The notes: generated by a model from the sequence alone, not told the origin. Numbered from the stretch's first letter, positions 1 through 8,260 are shown. The stretch: DNA of 64,000 nt from an uncultured Eubacteriales bacterium (GCA_900543625.1 UQSF01000006.1:1-64000), one strand, 5' to 3'. A program made the numbers and translations.

Positions 1-51
1 GCTCTGGGCGCTGCCGAGTATGCCCGTCAGAAGGGTCTTGCCAAGAAGTAA
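1..51 (+). CDS. C-terminal tail of an unrecognised protein (partial)
   Basis: Frame 1 is open from the window edge and reads 16 residues (ALGAAEYARQKGLAKK) to a TAA at 49-51. A rho-independent terminator follows 22 bases later, as expected for the end of a gene. The tail is too short to assign to a family, and I do not recognise it. Confidence 0.6.
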   Translation, partial: ALGAAEYARQKGLAKK

Positions 52-73
52 GCCACCGCGTCTATCCCAATCG

Positions 74-106
74 GAGGGGGAACCGTAACCGGTTCTCCCT
101 CTTTTT
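74..106 (+). terminator. Rho-independent terminator of the partial first gene
   Basis: GAGGGGGAACC (74-84) pairs with GGTTCTCCCTC (91-101) across a 6-base loop, with one internal mismatch. A run of five T follows (102-106). It separates the partial first gene from the hppA promoter. Confidence 0.8.
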
Positions 107-178
107 GCTTTTGTGTAACAAAATGCGCGCAGATGTCGAGAACTTCTATAAAAAATTCATCGTTTTTGAAAGAAGTAT

Positions 179-207
179 TTGCTTTTACGATCAATATAGT
201 TTAATAT
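179..207 (+). promoter_or_regulatory. Predicted vegetative promoter of hppA
   Basis: TTGCTT (179-184) and TAATAT (202-207) are separated by 17 bases in an AT-rich stretch. Transcription would start near 214, giving a leader of about 75 nt that contains the hairpin at 226-260. Confidence 0.55.
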
Positions 208-225
208 ATGTACGTCGTAAGACAG

Positions 226-260
226 TTGACCGGTTGATTGGAAGAGAGCCAACCGGTCAA
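226..260 (+). promoter_or_regulatory. Perfect 11-bp inverted repeat in the hppA leader
   Basis: TTGACCGGTTG (226-236) is the exact reverse complement of CAACCGGTCAA (250-260), with a 13-base loop. No T run follows, so it is not a simple terminator. It lies between the predicted transcription start and the SD (272-279), so it could be an mRNA-stability or regulatory hairpin, or a protein-binding operator. Confidence 0.6.
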
Positions 261-288
261 AGCCAATTTATTAGGAGTGAGAATAACC

Positions 289-2421
289 ATGGATAACCTG
301 TTCTGGATCGGCTTCGTCGGAGCCGCGCTCGCCCTGATTTTCGCCTACCTGCAGAAGTGCAAAGTTATGAAGTGCTCTGAGGGCGACGAGAAGATGGTCA
401 AGATTGCTTCTTCGATCCGCGCCGGTGCCAACGCCTATCTGAAGCAGCAGTATTCTACTGTTGCAAAAGTATTTGCAGTCGTTTTTGTCATCCTGCTGAT
501 CATTGCCTTCGCATCCAAAGGCCAGATGCTCTCCAGAGTGACGCCGTTTGCGTTCCTGACCGGCGGTATCTGGTCGATGCTTGCCGGCCTGATCGGCATG
601 AAGATCGCCACCGCTGCCAATGCACGCACGGCCAATGCCGCGCATGAGAGCCTGAACCACGGCCTGAACGTTGCCTTCTCTTCCGGCACGGTCATGGGCT
701 TCACGGTCGTCGGCCTCGGCATTCTTGACATCACGCTCTGGTTCATCGGTCTGCGCTATATCGGCAAGATCACCGATCCCACTGTCCTCGCCAATATCAT
801 GGTCATGAACGGCATGGGCGCTTCCTTCATGGCACTGTTTGCCCGTGTTGGCGGCGGTATCTACACCAAGGCCGCTGACGTCGGCGCTGACCTCGTCGGC
901 AAAGTCGAAGCCGGTATCCCGGAAGATGACCCGCGCAACCCTGCAACCATCGCGGACAACGTCGGCGATAACGTCGGTGACGTTGCCGGTATGGGCGCTG
1001 ACCTGTACGAGTCCTATGTCGGCTCGATCCTTGCCACTTTCGCGCTGAGCGCGGCCGCCAACTACGGTTGGAGCGGCATGCTGCTGCCGGTCGCACTGGC
1101 CGTTTGCGGCATCATCTGCTCGCTGATTGGCTCTTTCCTCATCAAGACGAAGGAAGACGCCACCCAGATGTCCCTGCTCAAGAGTCTGCGTACCGGCACC
1201 TACACGGCTGCCGCCCTCTCTGCTGTGCTCGCCCTGCCGCTGTCCTATCTCATTCTTGGACCTGAGCAGCACTGCTGGGGTGTTTACATTGCCATCCTGT
1301 GCGGCCTTGTCGGCGGCTGCGCCATCGGCTACTTCACCGAGTACTACACCTCCGACAACTACAAGCCCACGCAGCAGCTGGCTGCAGCCTCCGAGACCGG
1401 CTCCGCCACGATCATCATCGGCGGTATCTCCCTTGGCCTGAAGTCCACCATGGCCTCCATCCTGATCGTCTCTGTTGCGATCCTGCTCAGCTATTTCTGC
1501 GCAGGCGGCACCACCACGATCATCGACGCCAGCGGTGCGTTCACTGCTGAGTTCAACCAGGGCCTGTACGGCATCGGCATTGCCGCTGTCGGCATGCTCT
1601 CCACTCTCGGCATCACGCTTGCGACCGACGCTTATGGCCCTGTGGCCGATAATGCCGGCGGCATCGCCGAGATGTCCGGCCTTCCGGAAGAGGTCCGCGA
1701 CCGCACTGACGCCCTCGATTCCCTCGGCAACACCACCGCTGCCACCGGCAAGGGCTTTGCAATCGGCTCTGCTTCCCTGACGGCTCTGGCACTGCTCGTG
1801 TCCTATGTCAACATCGTGCAGACCCGCACTCCTGAGACCCTGAACTTCACGCTGACGAGCCCGTCTGTTCTGGTCGGCCTGTTCATCGGCGCGATGCTCA
1901 CCTTCGTCTTCTCCGCGCTGACCATGAGTGCTGTGCAGACTGCTGCACAGTCCATCGTCGTGGAAGTGCGCCGTCAGTTCCGCGAGATCGTCGGCATCAT
2001 GGACTACAAGGCAGACCCCGATTACGCGGCCTGCGTCAGCCTGTGCACCAAGGGCGCCCTGCACGAAATGGTCGCTCCGGCGCTGCTGGCCGTCATCGTC
2101 CCGATCGTCACCGGCCTTATTCTTGGACCCACAGGCGTTGTCGGTCTGCTCGGCGGCGTGTCCGTCACCGGCTTTGCGATGGCTGTGTTCATGTCCAACG
2201 CGGGCGGCGCATGGGACAACGCGAAGAAGTATATCGAGCGCGGCAACCACGGCGGTAAGGGCAGCGAACAGCACAAGGCTGCTGTCGTTGGCGACACCGT
2301 CGGTGACCCGTTCAAGGATACTTCCGGCCCGTCCCTGAACATTCTCATCAAGCTCTGCTCCACGGTCTCGATCGTGTTTGCCGGCTTGATCATCGCGTTC
2401 AACCTCATGAACGTGCTATAA
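289..2421 (+). CDS. hppA: Membrane-bound ion-pumping pyrophosphatase, K+-dependent type
   Basis: A 710-residue polytopic protein that hydrolyses cytosolic pyrophosphate and pumps H+ and/or Na+ across the membrane. The family substrate-binding segments are visible: DVGADLVGKVEAGIPEDDPRNP near residues 196-217 and DNVGDNVGDVAGMGADLYES near 224-243. At residues 480-489 the motif GNTTAATGKG has Ala484 and Gly487 where K+-independent enzymes have Lys and Thr, so this is the K+-dependent class; some members of that class pump Na+. ATG 289 is chosen because it follows TAGGAGTGA (272-279) and opens with the usual membrane start MDNLFWIG; an upstream in-frame ATG at 238 lies in the leader hairpin and has no SD. 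A bidirectional terminator follows. Confidence 0.97.
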   Translation: MDNLFWIGFVGAALALIFAYLQKCKVMKCSEGDEKMVKIASSIRAGANAYLKQQYSTVAKVFAVVFVILLIIAFASKGQMLSRVTPFAFLTGGIWSMLAGLIGMKIATAANARTANAAHESLNHGLNVAFSSGTVMGFTVVGLGILDITLWFIGLRYIGKITDPTVLANIMVMNGMGASFMALFARVGGGIYTKAADVGADLVGKVEAGIPEDDPRNPATIADNVGDNVGDVAGMGADLYESYVGSILATFALSAAANYGWSGMLLPVALAVCGIICSLIGSFLIKTKEDATQMSLLKSLRTGTYTAAALSAVLALPLSYLILGPEQHCWGVYIAILCGLVGGCAIGYFTEYYTSDNYKPTQQLAAASETGSATIIIGGISLGLKSTMASILIVSVAILLSYFCAGGTTTIIDASGAFTAEFNQGLYGIGIAAVGMLSTLGITLATDAYGPVADNAGGIAEMSGLPEEVRDRTDALDSLGNTTAATGKGFAIGSASLTALALLVSYVNIVQTRTPETLNFTLTSPSVLVGLFIGAMLTFVFSALTMSAVQTAAQSIVVEVRRQFREIVGIMDYKADPDYAACVSLCTKGALHEMVAPALLAVIVPIVTGLILGPTGVVGLLGGVSVTGFAMAVFMSNAGGAWDNAKKYIERGNHGGKGSEQHKAAVVGDTVGDPFKDTSGPSLNILIKLCSTVSIVFAGLIIAFNLMNVL

Positions 2422-2433
2422 ATTCAAGAAAAG

Positions 2434-2466
2434 AAAAGCCCGTTGGCAGCTGCCAACGGGCTTTTT
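2434..2466. terminator. Bidirectional terminator between hppA and the rRNA methyltransferase gene
   Basis: A near-perfect palindrome, AGCCCGTTGGCAG then CTGCCAACGGGCT, is flanked by AAAA on the left and TTTTT on the right. It can therefore terminate both converging genes. Confidence 0.9.
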
Positions 2467-2476
2467 GATCGAAATA

Positions 2477-3700
2477 TCAAACAATCTGGAACAGATAGAA
2501 TTTCAAATAATCCGTCTCCGGCACATTCCAGAGGATCGGGTGATCCGGTCCCTGCTGACGCGCCTCGATCTGGCGCAGAGAGACCTGCGCATCCTTGGCG
2601 GCATCCGCCAGCATGGCACGAAACCGGTCGTCCGTCATAAAATGCGAGCAGGAGCATGTGGCCAGATACCCACCGCGCGGCAGAATGCGCATAGCCTTGA
2701 GGTTGATCTCCTTATAGCCGCGAATGGCGTTTGCCACCGTCGCGCTGCTCTTGGTAAAGGCCGGCGGGTCGAGGATAATGTAATCATACGCACCGCGCTT
2801 TTGCTCGGCCAGTTTTGTGAGCAGGTCAAATACATCGGCGCAGAGATACTCCACATGAGCATCCAGCCCATTGAGCGCAGCATTGTGCCGCGCAGTCGTG
2901 AGCGCGTCCTCCGACACATCGACCGACACGACGGATGCAGCACCGGCTGCCGCGCAGTTGAGACCGAACGCCCCGGTATGCGTGAAGCAATCGAGCACGT
3001 GCTTTCCCGGTGCGAGCTGCGCCGCTGCGCGGCGATTATACTTCTGGTCGAGGAAAAAGCCTGTTTTCTGGCCATGGATATAGTCAACATCGTACAGGAT
3101 ACCGTTTTCGCGGATCGTCACATGGCCGTCCAAGTCCGTCTTCAGGTCTTCGAGTATTACGAAGCCGGTTCCCTGCTGCATGCCCTCTTTTTCCCGCAAC
3201 TTGACATCGTTGCGCTCGTAGATCGCCTCGATCCGCTCGCCGCAGGCACGCAGTGTCTGCAGCAAGAGCGCAAACAGCTGCGTCTTGCGCAGCTCCATGC
3301 CCAGCGAGAGCACCTGCGCGACCAGAATCGGGCCGAAGCGATCAACCGTCAGGCCGGGAAACCCGTCCGCCTCGCCAAAAATCAGGCGGCAATTGTCAAA
3401 ATCCGCGCCCATGACCGTACGACGGTAATCGATCGCATACTGGACACGCCGCGCCCAGAAAGCCTCGTCAAAGCGATCGTTCGCATTGCGTGAGAGCACG
3501 CGCACGCGGATCTTGGATGCGCTGTTATAAAAGCCAGCGCCGAGCCAATGACCACTGCGTGTGGTCACATCTACGATCTGTCCGTTCGTGCAGGCGGCGT
3601 CCGCACGCAGCACCTCATCGGCATAGACCCATGGATGCCCGCTGCGCAGGCTGCGTGCCGCCTTGTCCGTGACACTGATGTTCGGATAATTTCGTTCCAT
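2477..3700 (-). CDS. Class I SAM-dependent rRNA (cytosine-C5) methyltransferase, RlmI/YwbD-like
   Basis: A 407-residue protein with a PUA-like N-terminal RNA-binding domain (about 1-75), a central linker, and a Rossmann methyltransferase domain. The SAM-binding motif VLDCFTHTGAFGLN is at about 235-248. The catalytic segments LDPPAF (about 310-315) and TCSCSH (about 348-353), with the cysteine nucleophile, are typical of m5C enzymes. E. coli RlmI, of similar length and domain order, methylates C1962 of 23S rRNA; the exact target here is inferred. It is monocistronic and converges on hppA. Confidence 0.9.
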   Translation of the reverse strand: MERNYPNISVTDKAARSLRSGHPWVYADEVLRADAACTNGQIVDVTTRSGHWLGAGFYNSASKIRVRVLSRNANDRFDEAFWARRVQYAIDYRRTVMGADFDNCRLIFGEADGFPGLTVDRFGPILVAQVLSLGMELRKTQLFALLLQTLRACGERIEAIYERNDVKLREKEGMQQGTGFVILEDLKTDLDGHVTIRENGILYDVDYIHGQKTGFFLDQKYNRRAAAQLAPGKHVLDCFTHTGAFGLNCAAAGAASVVSVDVSEDALTTARHNAALNGLDAHVEYLCADVFDLLTKLAEQKRGAYDYIILDPPAFTKSSATVANAIRGYKEINLKAMRILPRGGYLATCSCSHFMTDDRFRAMLADAAKDAQVSLRQIEARQQGPDHPILWNVPETDYLKFYLFQIV

Positions 3701-3773
3701 AATTGTTACACTCCAGTTTTAGTCGCTCTATTGTACTCCGAACGCAGCGTGCGGGCAAGAGCAAAATGCGATA

Positions 3774-3802
3774 TTTACATTTCCAGACCGGTCGTATATA
3801 AT
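3774..3802 (+). promoter_or_regulatory. Predicted vegetative promoter of the CapA-family gene
   Basis: TTTACA (3774-3779) and a consensus TATAAT (3797-3802) are spaced by exactly 17 bases. The start codon is 32 bases downstream. Confidence 0.75.
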
Positions 3803-3834
3803 ATTGGCATCTCTGTTTTGAAAAAGGTGACGCC

Positions 3835-4941
3835 ATGAAGCTCTCCAAATCCGGTATCTTTTTGATCGTTGTACTCGTGATCGCCATAGCTCTCAGCGCG
3901 TGGGTCGCGGTTATGACGTGCAATGTACTGGCAAAAGAACCGATCACAACGCCCAGCCGCGCCAGCGGCGGTGACACACCGCAGCCTGTGCAGCCCATTG
4001 AAAAGCCGAAGGAGCCGGACACACTTGTCATCTCCATGGTCGGTGACTGCACGCTCGCCTCCATTCAGACCGGGCGCGACTTTGACAGCTATATCGGCAA
4101 AAGCGGAACGTCTTGGCCGTTTTCCGGTGTGCTGGAGTATCTGAGCAAGGACGAGTTCACGCTCGCAAATCTTGAGTGTTCGTTCTCGGACGAGGCGCTC
4201 AAGTCCTCTTCCCTGTTCTATTTTCGCGGGCCGTCATCGTATGCTGACATTCTCGTGCAGGGCAGCGTGGAGTGCGTCACGCTCGGCAACAACCACACGA
4301 ATGACTTCGGCGCGAAAGGCGTCGCGGATACGAAGGCTGCTTTGGATGCAGCGGATGTTGCTTGGACTGCCGGCAGTGAATCCAAGGTGTTCACGACCGA
4401 GCACGGTCTGAAAATCGGCGTCTACTGTCCCGGCTGGACGGGCTTGAGCAAGAGCAACATCACGGCCGGCATCCAGAAGCTCAAGGATGACGGCGCAGAT
4501 ATTTTGATCTTCGCTCCGCATTGGGGCACCGAGGGCAGCTATCAGGTAACCGCCAACCAGGAGGCGCTCGCGCACGCAGCGATCGATGCAGGCGCACATA
4601 TTGTCTGCGGCACGCACCCGCACGTGCTGCAAAAGATGGAAAGCTACAACGGCGGCTATATTTTCTACAGCCTCGGAAACTTCAGCTTCGGCGGCAACAC
4701 CGCGCCGCGCGATGTAGACACCGCAATCGCACAGGTGACCGTCAAGAAAGACGGCGACGGCTGGGTCGTAGACGGCTACGGCCTGATCCCCTGCCGCTTG
4801 TCGAGCACTGACAGCAAAAACGACTACCGGCCGCGTCCTTATGACAAGGATGAGGACGGCTACGCACGCGTGATTAGCAAGCTCGACGGTTCCTGGACAG
4901 GCAGTGACCTGAACGTGGACTACTCCTTCATGTACCAATAA
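3835..4941 (+). CDS. CapA/PgsA-family metallophosphoesterase-like protein, membrane-anchored
   Basis: A 368-residue protein with an N-terminal transmembrane/signal segment (about 6-28), a Pro-rich linker, and a CapA fold. Family motifs seen in order are GDCTLAS, ANLECSFSD, LGNNHTNDFG, FAPHWGTE, CGTHPHVLQ and YSLGNFSFGG; their His, Asn and Asp residues resemble calcineurin-like metal ligands. CapA/PgsA takes part in poly-gamma-glutamate capsule synthesis or anchoring, but no pgsB or pgsC partner is adjacent, so the role in this organism is unknown. ATG 3835 follows AAGGTG. The gene is monocistronic between a strong promoter and a terminator. Confidence 0.88.
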   Translation: MKLSKSGIFLIVVLVIAIALSAWVAVMTCNVLAKEPITTPSRASGGDTPQPVQPIEKPKEPDTLVISMVGDCTLASIQTGRDFDSYIGKSGTSWPFSGVLEYLSKDEFTLANLECSFSDEALKSSSLFYFRGPSSYADILVQGSVECVTLGNNHTNDFGAKGVADTKAALDAADVAWTAGSESKVFTTEHGLKIGVYCPGWTGLSKSNITAGIQKLKDDGADILIFAPHWGTEGSYQVTANQEALAHAAIDAGAHIVCGTHPHVLQKMESYNGGYIFYSLGNFSFGGNTAPRDVDTAIAQVTVKKDGDGWVVDGYGLIPCRLSSTDSKNDYRPRPYDKDEDGYARVISKLDGSWTGSDLNVDYSFMYQ

Positions 4942-4949
4942 TATATAGC

Positions 4950-4984
4950 AAAACGGTCATCCGTAACTCGCGGATGACCGTTTT
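4950..4984. terminator. Bidirectional terminator between the capA-like gene and the XRE/S24 regulator gene
   Basis: A perfect 14-bp stem, AAAACGGTCATCCG (4950-4963) with CGGATGACCGTTTT (4971-4984), has a 7-base loop. The A and T runs at its ends serve both converging genes. Confidence 0.88.
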
Positions 4985-5005
4985 CTCGTACGCATATATT
5001 GCCAT

Positions 5006-5740
5006 TTAGTCCTGCGGCAGAGGAATCTTGCCCTTGAGCAGCACCTTACCAAAGCAGCAGATCGTAATGCCGGATGAGGCCGGAATCGTTACATCCGCAT
5101 CTCTGCGTGCACGGTTGAGCGAGAACAGATACACATTGCCGAGATAATCCTGGCAATATTGCTTGCACTTCATATCGCCGTCGACGAAGAACAGACCAAT
5201 GTCCCCGTCAAAGATCGTTGCGCCGCGCTTGACGAGTACGATGGAATCGTCGTGGATATAAGGCTCCATGCTGTCGCCGGCGATGCGCACGGCAAAGTCC
5301 GCCTCCGAATCCGCAGCGACCTCATAATCCTCATAATCATCACCGAGCGCCGGCGAGGCATATCCGGCCGCTGCCGGCGTCATATACAGCGGGATGATCT
5401 TATTGCGCTCCGGCTGACACTGTGCAGCCTGCAGACGCGCACACTCGGCATCAAGGAGCTGCAGCGTCACAAAGCGGCCGTGATCATCCAGACGGCGCAG
5501 CTTCCAGAGCGTCTCCCACTCCTCAGGTGTCGGCTGACCGGTACTGCCCGTACCGCAAAACGTCTCAAGCGGAACGTGCAGCGCATCGCAGATGCGCAGC
5601 AGCAGCTCAAAATCGATCTTCATATTGTCGCGGCGGATAATGCTGTAGAGCGTCTGCGCCGGCACTTTGATCTGCCGCGCAAATTCGTTGACCTTGATCT
5701 CGCGTTCATCCAGCAAATTTTTGAGCGTGGTTCCGATCAT
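5006..5740 (-). CDS. XRE-family regulator with S24 (LexA/CI-like) peptidase domain
   Basis: A 244-residue protein. The N-terminal HTH (about 1-60) includes VNEFARQIKVPAQTLYSIIRRD. The C-terminal half (about 135-244) is LexA-like, with AGDSMEP carrying the probable catalytic Ser and GDMKCKQY supplying a candidate Lys, so autocleavage is possible. Such proteins repress stress, SOS-like or prophage genes, but no phage gene is nearby. ATG 5740 is preferred over a GTG at 5749, because that GTG is part of the SD AGAGGTG. Confidence 0.88.
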   Translation of the reverse strand: MIGTTLKNLLDEREIKVNEFARQIKVPAQTLYSIIRRDNMKIDFELLLRICDALHVPLETFCGTGSTGQPTPEEWETLWKLRRLDDHGRFVTLQLLDAECARLQAAQCQPERNKIIPLYMTPAAAGYASPALGDDYEDYEVAADSEADFAVRIAGDSMEPYIHDDSIVLVKRGATIFDGDIGLFFVDGDMKCKQYCQDYLGNVYLFSLNRARRDADVTIPASSGITICCFGKVLLKGKIPLPQD

Positions 5741-5852
5741 ATACAACACCTCTTTGGCCTCATCATAACGAATTTACTGTTCTATGTCAAGGAATAAAAA
5801 CGGCATTGAAAATTATGAAAATGAAAATTTTCGTCGGATTTGATTGAAATGG

Positions 5853-5881
5853 TTTACTTTACTGTGAAAATGTGCTTAAAT
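5853..5881 (+). promoter_or_regulatory. Predicted promoter of the aminotransferase gene
   Basis: TTTACT (5853-5858) and TTAAAT (5876-5881) are 17 bases apart in an AT-rich region between two divergent genes. The match is moderate. Confidence 0.45.
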
Positions 5882-5944
5882 ATGGTGAGACGTAATCGAT
5901 GCTCTTGTACATCATTACCAGCAAAATAAGGAGGAAATTTAGAA

Positions 5945-7132
5945 ATGGTACGGTTTTCCACACGAATGAACCTTCTCAAGGGTTCTGCGATCCGCGAACT
6001 GCTGGCGCTTGCCAACAAGCCGGAGATCCTTTCGTTTGCAGGCGGTATGCCCGCACCCGAGCTCTTCCCTGTTGACAAGATCAAGGCTGCGACCGATGCT
6101 GTCCTTGAGGAGCAGGGCAAAGTCGCGCTCCAGTACTCCAGCACCAACGGTTTTGAGCACTTCCGTCAGCAGATCGCTGACCGTATGGAAGCGAAGCTCA
6201 ACATCAAAACCACTGCTGACAACATCCTCGTGACCTCCGGCTCTCAGCAGGGCCTGGACTATTCCGCGCGCGTGTTCTGCGATAAGGGCGATGTGGTCAT
6301 CATTGAGAGCCCCTCCTATCTCGGCGCGCTGAACGCATTCAAAGCCTGTGAGCCGAACTTTGTTGCCATCCCCACCGACGGCGACGGCATGATCATGGAA
6401 GAGCTGGAAAAGGTACTCGCCACGACGGAGAATGTCAAGATGATCTACGTCATCCCCGACTTCCAGAATCCGTCCGGCCGCACCTGGCCGCTCGAGCGCC
6501 GCAAACAGTTCATGGAGATCATCAACAAGTACGAGATCCCCGTTGTTGAGGATAACCCGTACGGTGAGCTCCGCTTCGAGGGCGAATACCTGCCCGCGCT
6601 CAAGAGCATGGACACCAAGGGCCTCGTTGTCTTCCTCGGCACGTTCTCCAAGATCCTCGCGCCCGGCTACCGTCTTGGCTGGGTCTGCGCCGACGGTGAG
6701 ATCCTCCAGAAGTACAACTTCCTCGCGCAGGCCGCTTCCCTGCAGGCTTCCACCGAGGCACAGCTTGTTGTGTCCAAGTTCATCGATATGTTCGACCTTG
6801 ATGAGCACGTTGCCACCATCAAGGAGTGCTACCGCAAGCGCCGCGACGTCATGATCCAGACCATGGAGCGCGAATTCCCGCCCGAGGCGAAGTTCACGCA
6901 CCCCAACGGCGGTCTGTTCACTTGGGTCGAGCTGCCGGACTACATCAACACCAACGAGATGGCAAAGCAGTGCCTGGCGCGCAACGTTGCCTACGTCCCG
7001 GGCGACGGCTTCTTCCCGGACGCCGGCCACAACAACTGCATCCGCCTGAACTACTCCTGCATGCCCGAAGAGAAGATCGAGCAGGGCATGACCATTCTGG
7101 GCGAAGTCATCAAGGAAAACATCAAGAAGTAA
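5945..7132 (+). CDS. PLP-dependent aminotransferase, fold type I (LysN/2-aminoadipate-type family)
   Basis: A 395-residue class I/II aminotransferase without the GntR domain of MocR proteins. The start VRFSTRMNLLKGSAIRELL and FAGGMPAPELFP match the KAT/LysN/ARO8-like group. YVIPDFQNPSGRTW and VEDNPYGELRF bind the cofactor. GTFSKILAPGYRLGW carries the Schiff-base lysine (about Lys236). Likely substrates are aromatic, branched or 2-aminoadipate-type amino acids with 2-oxoglutarate; the exact one cannot be told from sequence. A very strong SD (AAGGAGG) precedes ATG 5945, suggesting high expression. Monocistronic. Confidence 0.92.
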   Translation: MVRFSTRMNLLKGSAIRELLALANKPEILSFAGGMPAPELFPVDKIKAATDAVLEEQGKVALQYSSTNGFEHFRQQIADRMEAKLNIKTTADNILVTSGSQQGLDYSARVFCDKGDVVIIESPSYLGALNAFKACEPNFVAIPTDGDGMIMEELEKVLATTENVKMIYVIPDFQNPSGRTWPLERRKQFMEIINKYEIPVVEDNPYGELRFEGEYLPALKSMDTKGLVVFLGTFSKILAPGYRLGWVCADGEILQKYNFLAQAASLQASTEAQLVVSKFIDMFDLDEHVATIKECYRKRRDVMIQTMEREFPPEAKFTHPNGGLFTWVELPDYINTNEMAKQCLARNVAYVPGDGFFPDAGHNNCIRLNYSCMPEEKIEQGMTILGEVIKENIKK

Positions 7133-7144
7133 TTTCCGCATCAC

Positions 7145-7180
7145 AAAAAAGACCGTGTTCTCCGGAACACGGTCTTTTTT
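7145..7180. terminator. Bidirectional terminator after the aminotransferase gene
   Basis: AAAAAAGACCGTGTTC (7145-7160), loop TCCG, then GAACACGGTCTTTTTT (7165-7180). It is perfect and serves both the plus gene and the converging HAD phosphatase gene. Confidence 0.92.
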
Positions 7181-7187
7181 CACGAAT

Positions 7188-8021
7188 TCAAAGTGAAACT
7201 CCATGCAGAATATGTGTCCGGAGGAACGCCGCCACACCGTCACGGTCGTTGGTATCCGTCACGTAGTCACAGACAGCGCGCACCTCTGGCGCAGCATTGC
7301 CCATGGCAACGCTTGTGCCGGCGGCACGCAGCATCCGCAGGTCGTTGGAGCTGTCCCCAAAGGCAACCGTATCCTCCGCCGGGATGCCCAAGTGCCGCGC
7401 GAGTGCAAGCAGAGCCCTGCCCTTATCCGCATCGGCAGCATTGAGCTCTAGGTTGTTGCGAAACGACGACGTGACCAGAACATCCGGAAACGCGGCCGTG
7501 ATCTCCGCGCGCGCCGTTTCACGCTCTGCCATGTCCCGAAAACACAGCTGCACCTTCTGCACCGGCTGACCGTTTGCGCGCACAAACGCTTTCAGATCCT
7601 CGACCGGTGCACGTGTGCGCCGCAGGAGCGTGACCACTTCCTCATCGGCGTTATAATACCGCACACGCTCAAGAAATGCGCGGTCTACCCAGCCGGTGTC
7701 GTTCCAATAGCAGTCATACATTGCGTCATAGCGTCCGGCAAAGTCCATCAGGCGCAGGCAGGTATCCTGCGGAAGCACAGCACGCAGGAGCGTCTCCCCC
7801 GTCCGCGTGTCGGAAACCTTCGCGCCGTTGATCGTAATGGCATACCGCAGAAACGGCAGCGCCATCACCTGCTCCGGAATCGCGCGCAGCGCGCGCCCCG
7901 TTGCCGGGACGATCACATGCCCCTGCTCCGCCGCAAGCGAAAGCGCGGCAAAATTCCCCGCCGAGATGACCTTCTCGCTGTTGAGCAGTGTTCCGTCGAG
8001 ATCCAGAGCGATCAGTTTCAT
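7188..8021 (-). CDS. Cof-type HAD-IIB hydrolase (sugar or cofactor phosphatase)
   Basis: A 277-residue haloacid-dehalogenase phosphatase. Motif I is LIALDLDGTLLNSE with the nucleophile and acid/base aspartates. Motif II is PATGRA, the motif III Lys is in the DADKG segment, and motif IV is VAFGDSSNDLRML. The large central insert is the C2B cap that defines the IIB/Cof class; members act on sugar phosphates, PLP or FMN, and the substrate here is unknown. ATG 8021 follows GGAGG at 5 bases; the earlier GTG (8027) lies inside that SD. Confidence 0.9.
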   Translation of the reverse strand: MKLIALDLDGTLLNSEKVISAGNFAALSLAAEQGHVIVPATGRALRAIPEQVMALPFLRYAITINGAKVSDTRTGETLLRAVLPQDTCLRLMDFAGRYDAMYDCYWNDTGWVDRAFLERVRYYNADEEVVTLLRRTRAPVEDLKAFVRANGQPVQKVQLCFRDMAERETARAEITAAFPDVLVTSSFRNNLELNAADADKGRALLALARHLGIPAEDTVAFGDSSNDLRMLRAAGTSVAMGNAAPEVRAVCDYVTDTNDRDGVAAFLRTHILHGVSL

Positions 8022-8038
8022 GCGCACCTCCGAAAATG

Positions 8039-8070
8039 AAAAAACCTGCGTTCAGAGAACACAGGTTTTT
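8039..8070 (-). terminator. Terminator of the tRNA operon
   Basis: Read on the minus strand, CCTGTGTTC pairs with GAACGCAGG (one G-U pair) around a 3-base loop and is followed by six T. The single mismatch on the plus strand becomes a wobble only on the minus strand, which fixes the direction. Confidence 0.85.
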
Positions 8071-8071
8071 A

Positions 8072-8148
8072 TGGTGGAGACTAATGGGCTCGAACCATCG
8101 ACCTCATGCGTGTGAAGCATGCGCTCTAACCAGCTGAGCTAAGCCTCC
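8072..8148 (-). tRNA. tRNA-Val (anticodon CAC)
   Basis: A full cloverleaf on the minus strand. Acceptor GGAGGCT pairs with AGTCTCC (one G-U), the anticodon stem CATGC/GCATG holds loop TTCACAC with anticodon CAC, and the T arm contains TTCGAGC. CCA is encoded. It is the last tRNA of a Met-Glu-Val operon. Confidence 0.95.
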
Positions 8149-8153
8149 AAAAG

Positions 8154-8228
8154 TGGTGACCCGTACGGGACTCGAACCCATGTTACCGCCGTGAAAGGGC
8201 GGTGTCTTAACCACTTGACCAACGGGCC
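8154..8228 (-). tRNA. tRNA-Glu (anticodon TTC)
   Basis: Minus-strand cloverleaf. Acceptor GGCCCGT pairs with ACGGGTC, the anticodon stem CCGCC/GGCGG holds loop CTTTCAC (anticodon TTC), and CCA is encoded. It is the middle gene of the tRNA operon. Confidence 0.96.
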
Positions 8229-8234
8229 TAAGAT

Positions 8235-8258
8235 GGGATGCTGCGGGTGCAGCATCCC
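8235..8258 (-). other. Hairpin spacer between tRNA-Met and tRNA-Glu
   Basis: GGGATGCTGC (8235-8244) is the exact reverse complement of GCAGCATCCC (8249-8258), with a 4-base loop. No T run follows on the minus strand, so it is more likely a processing or insulating hairpin in the tRNA precursor than a terminator. Confidence 0.6.
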
Positions 8259-8260
8259 CT

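Noticed and set aside
271..2274. Long minus-strand open frame (667 codons) antisense to hppA
   Set aside because: The plus frame encodes an unmistakable pyrophosphatase. The antisense frame is His/Asp/Arg-rich, has no SD and no family pattern; such frames are common opposite GC-rich genes.
5006..5740. S24-type repressor as a sign of prophage
   Set aside because: No integrase, phage structural gene or attachment site is nearby; neighbours are housekeeping genes.
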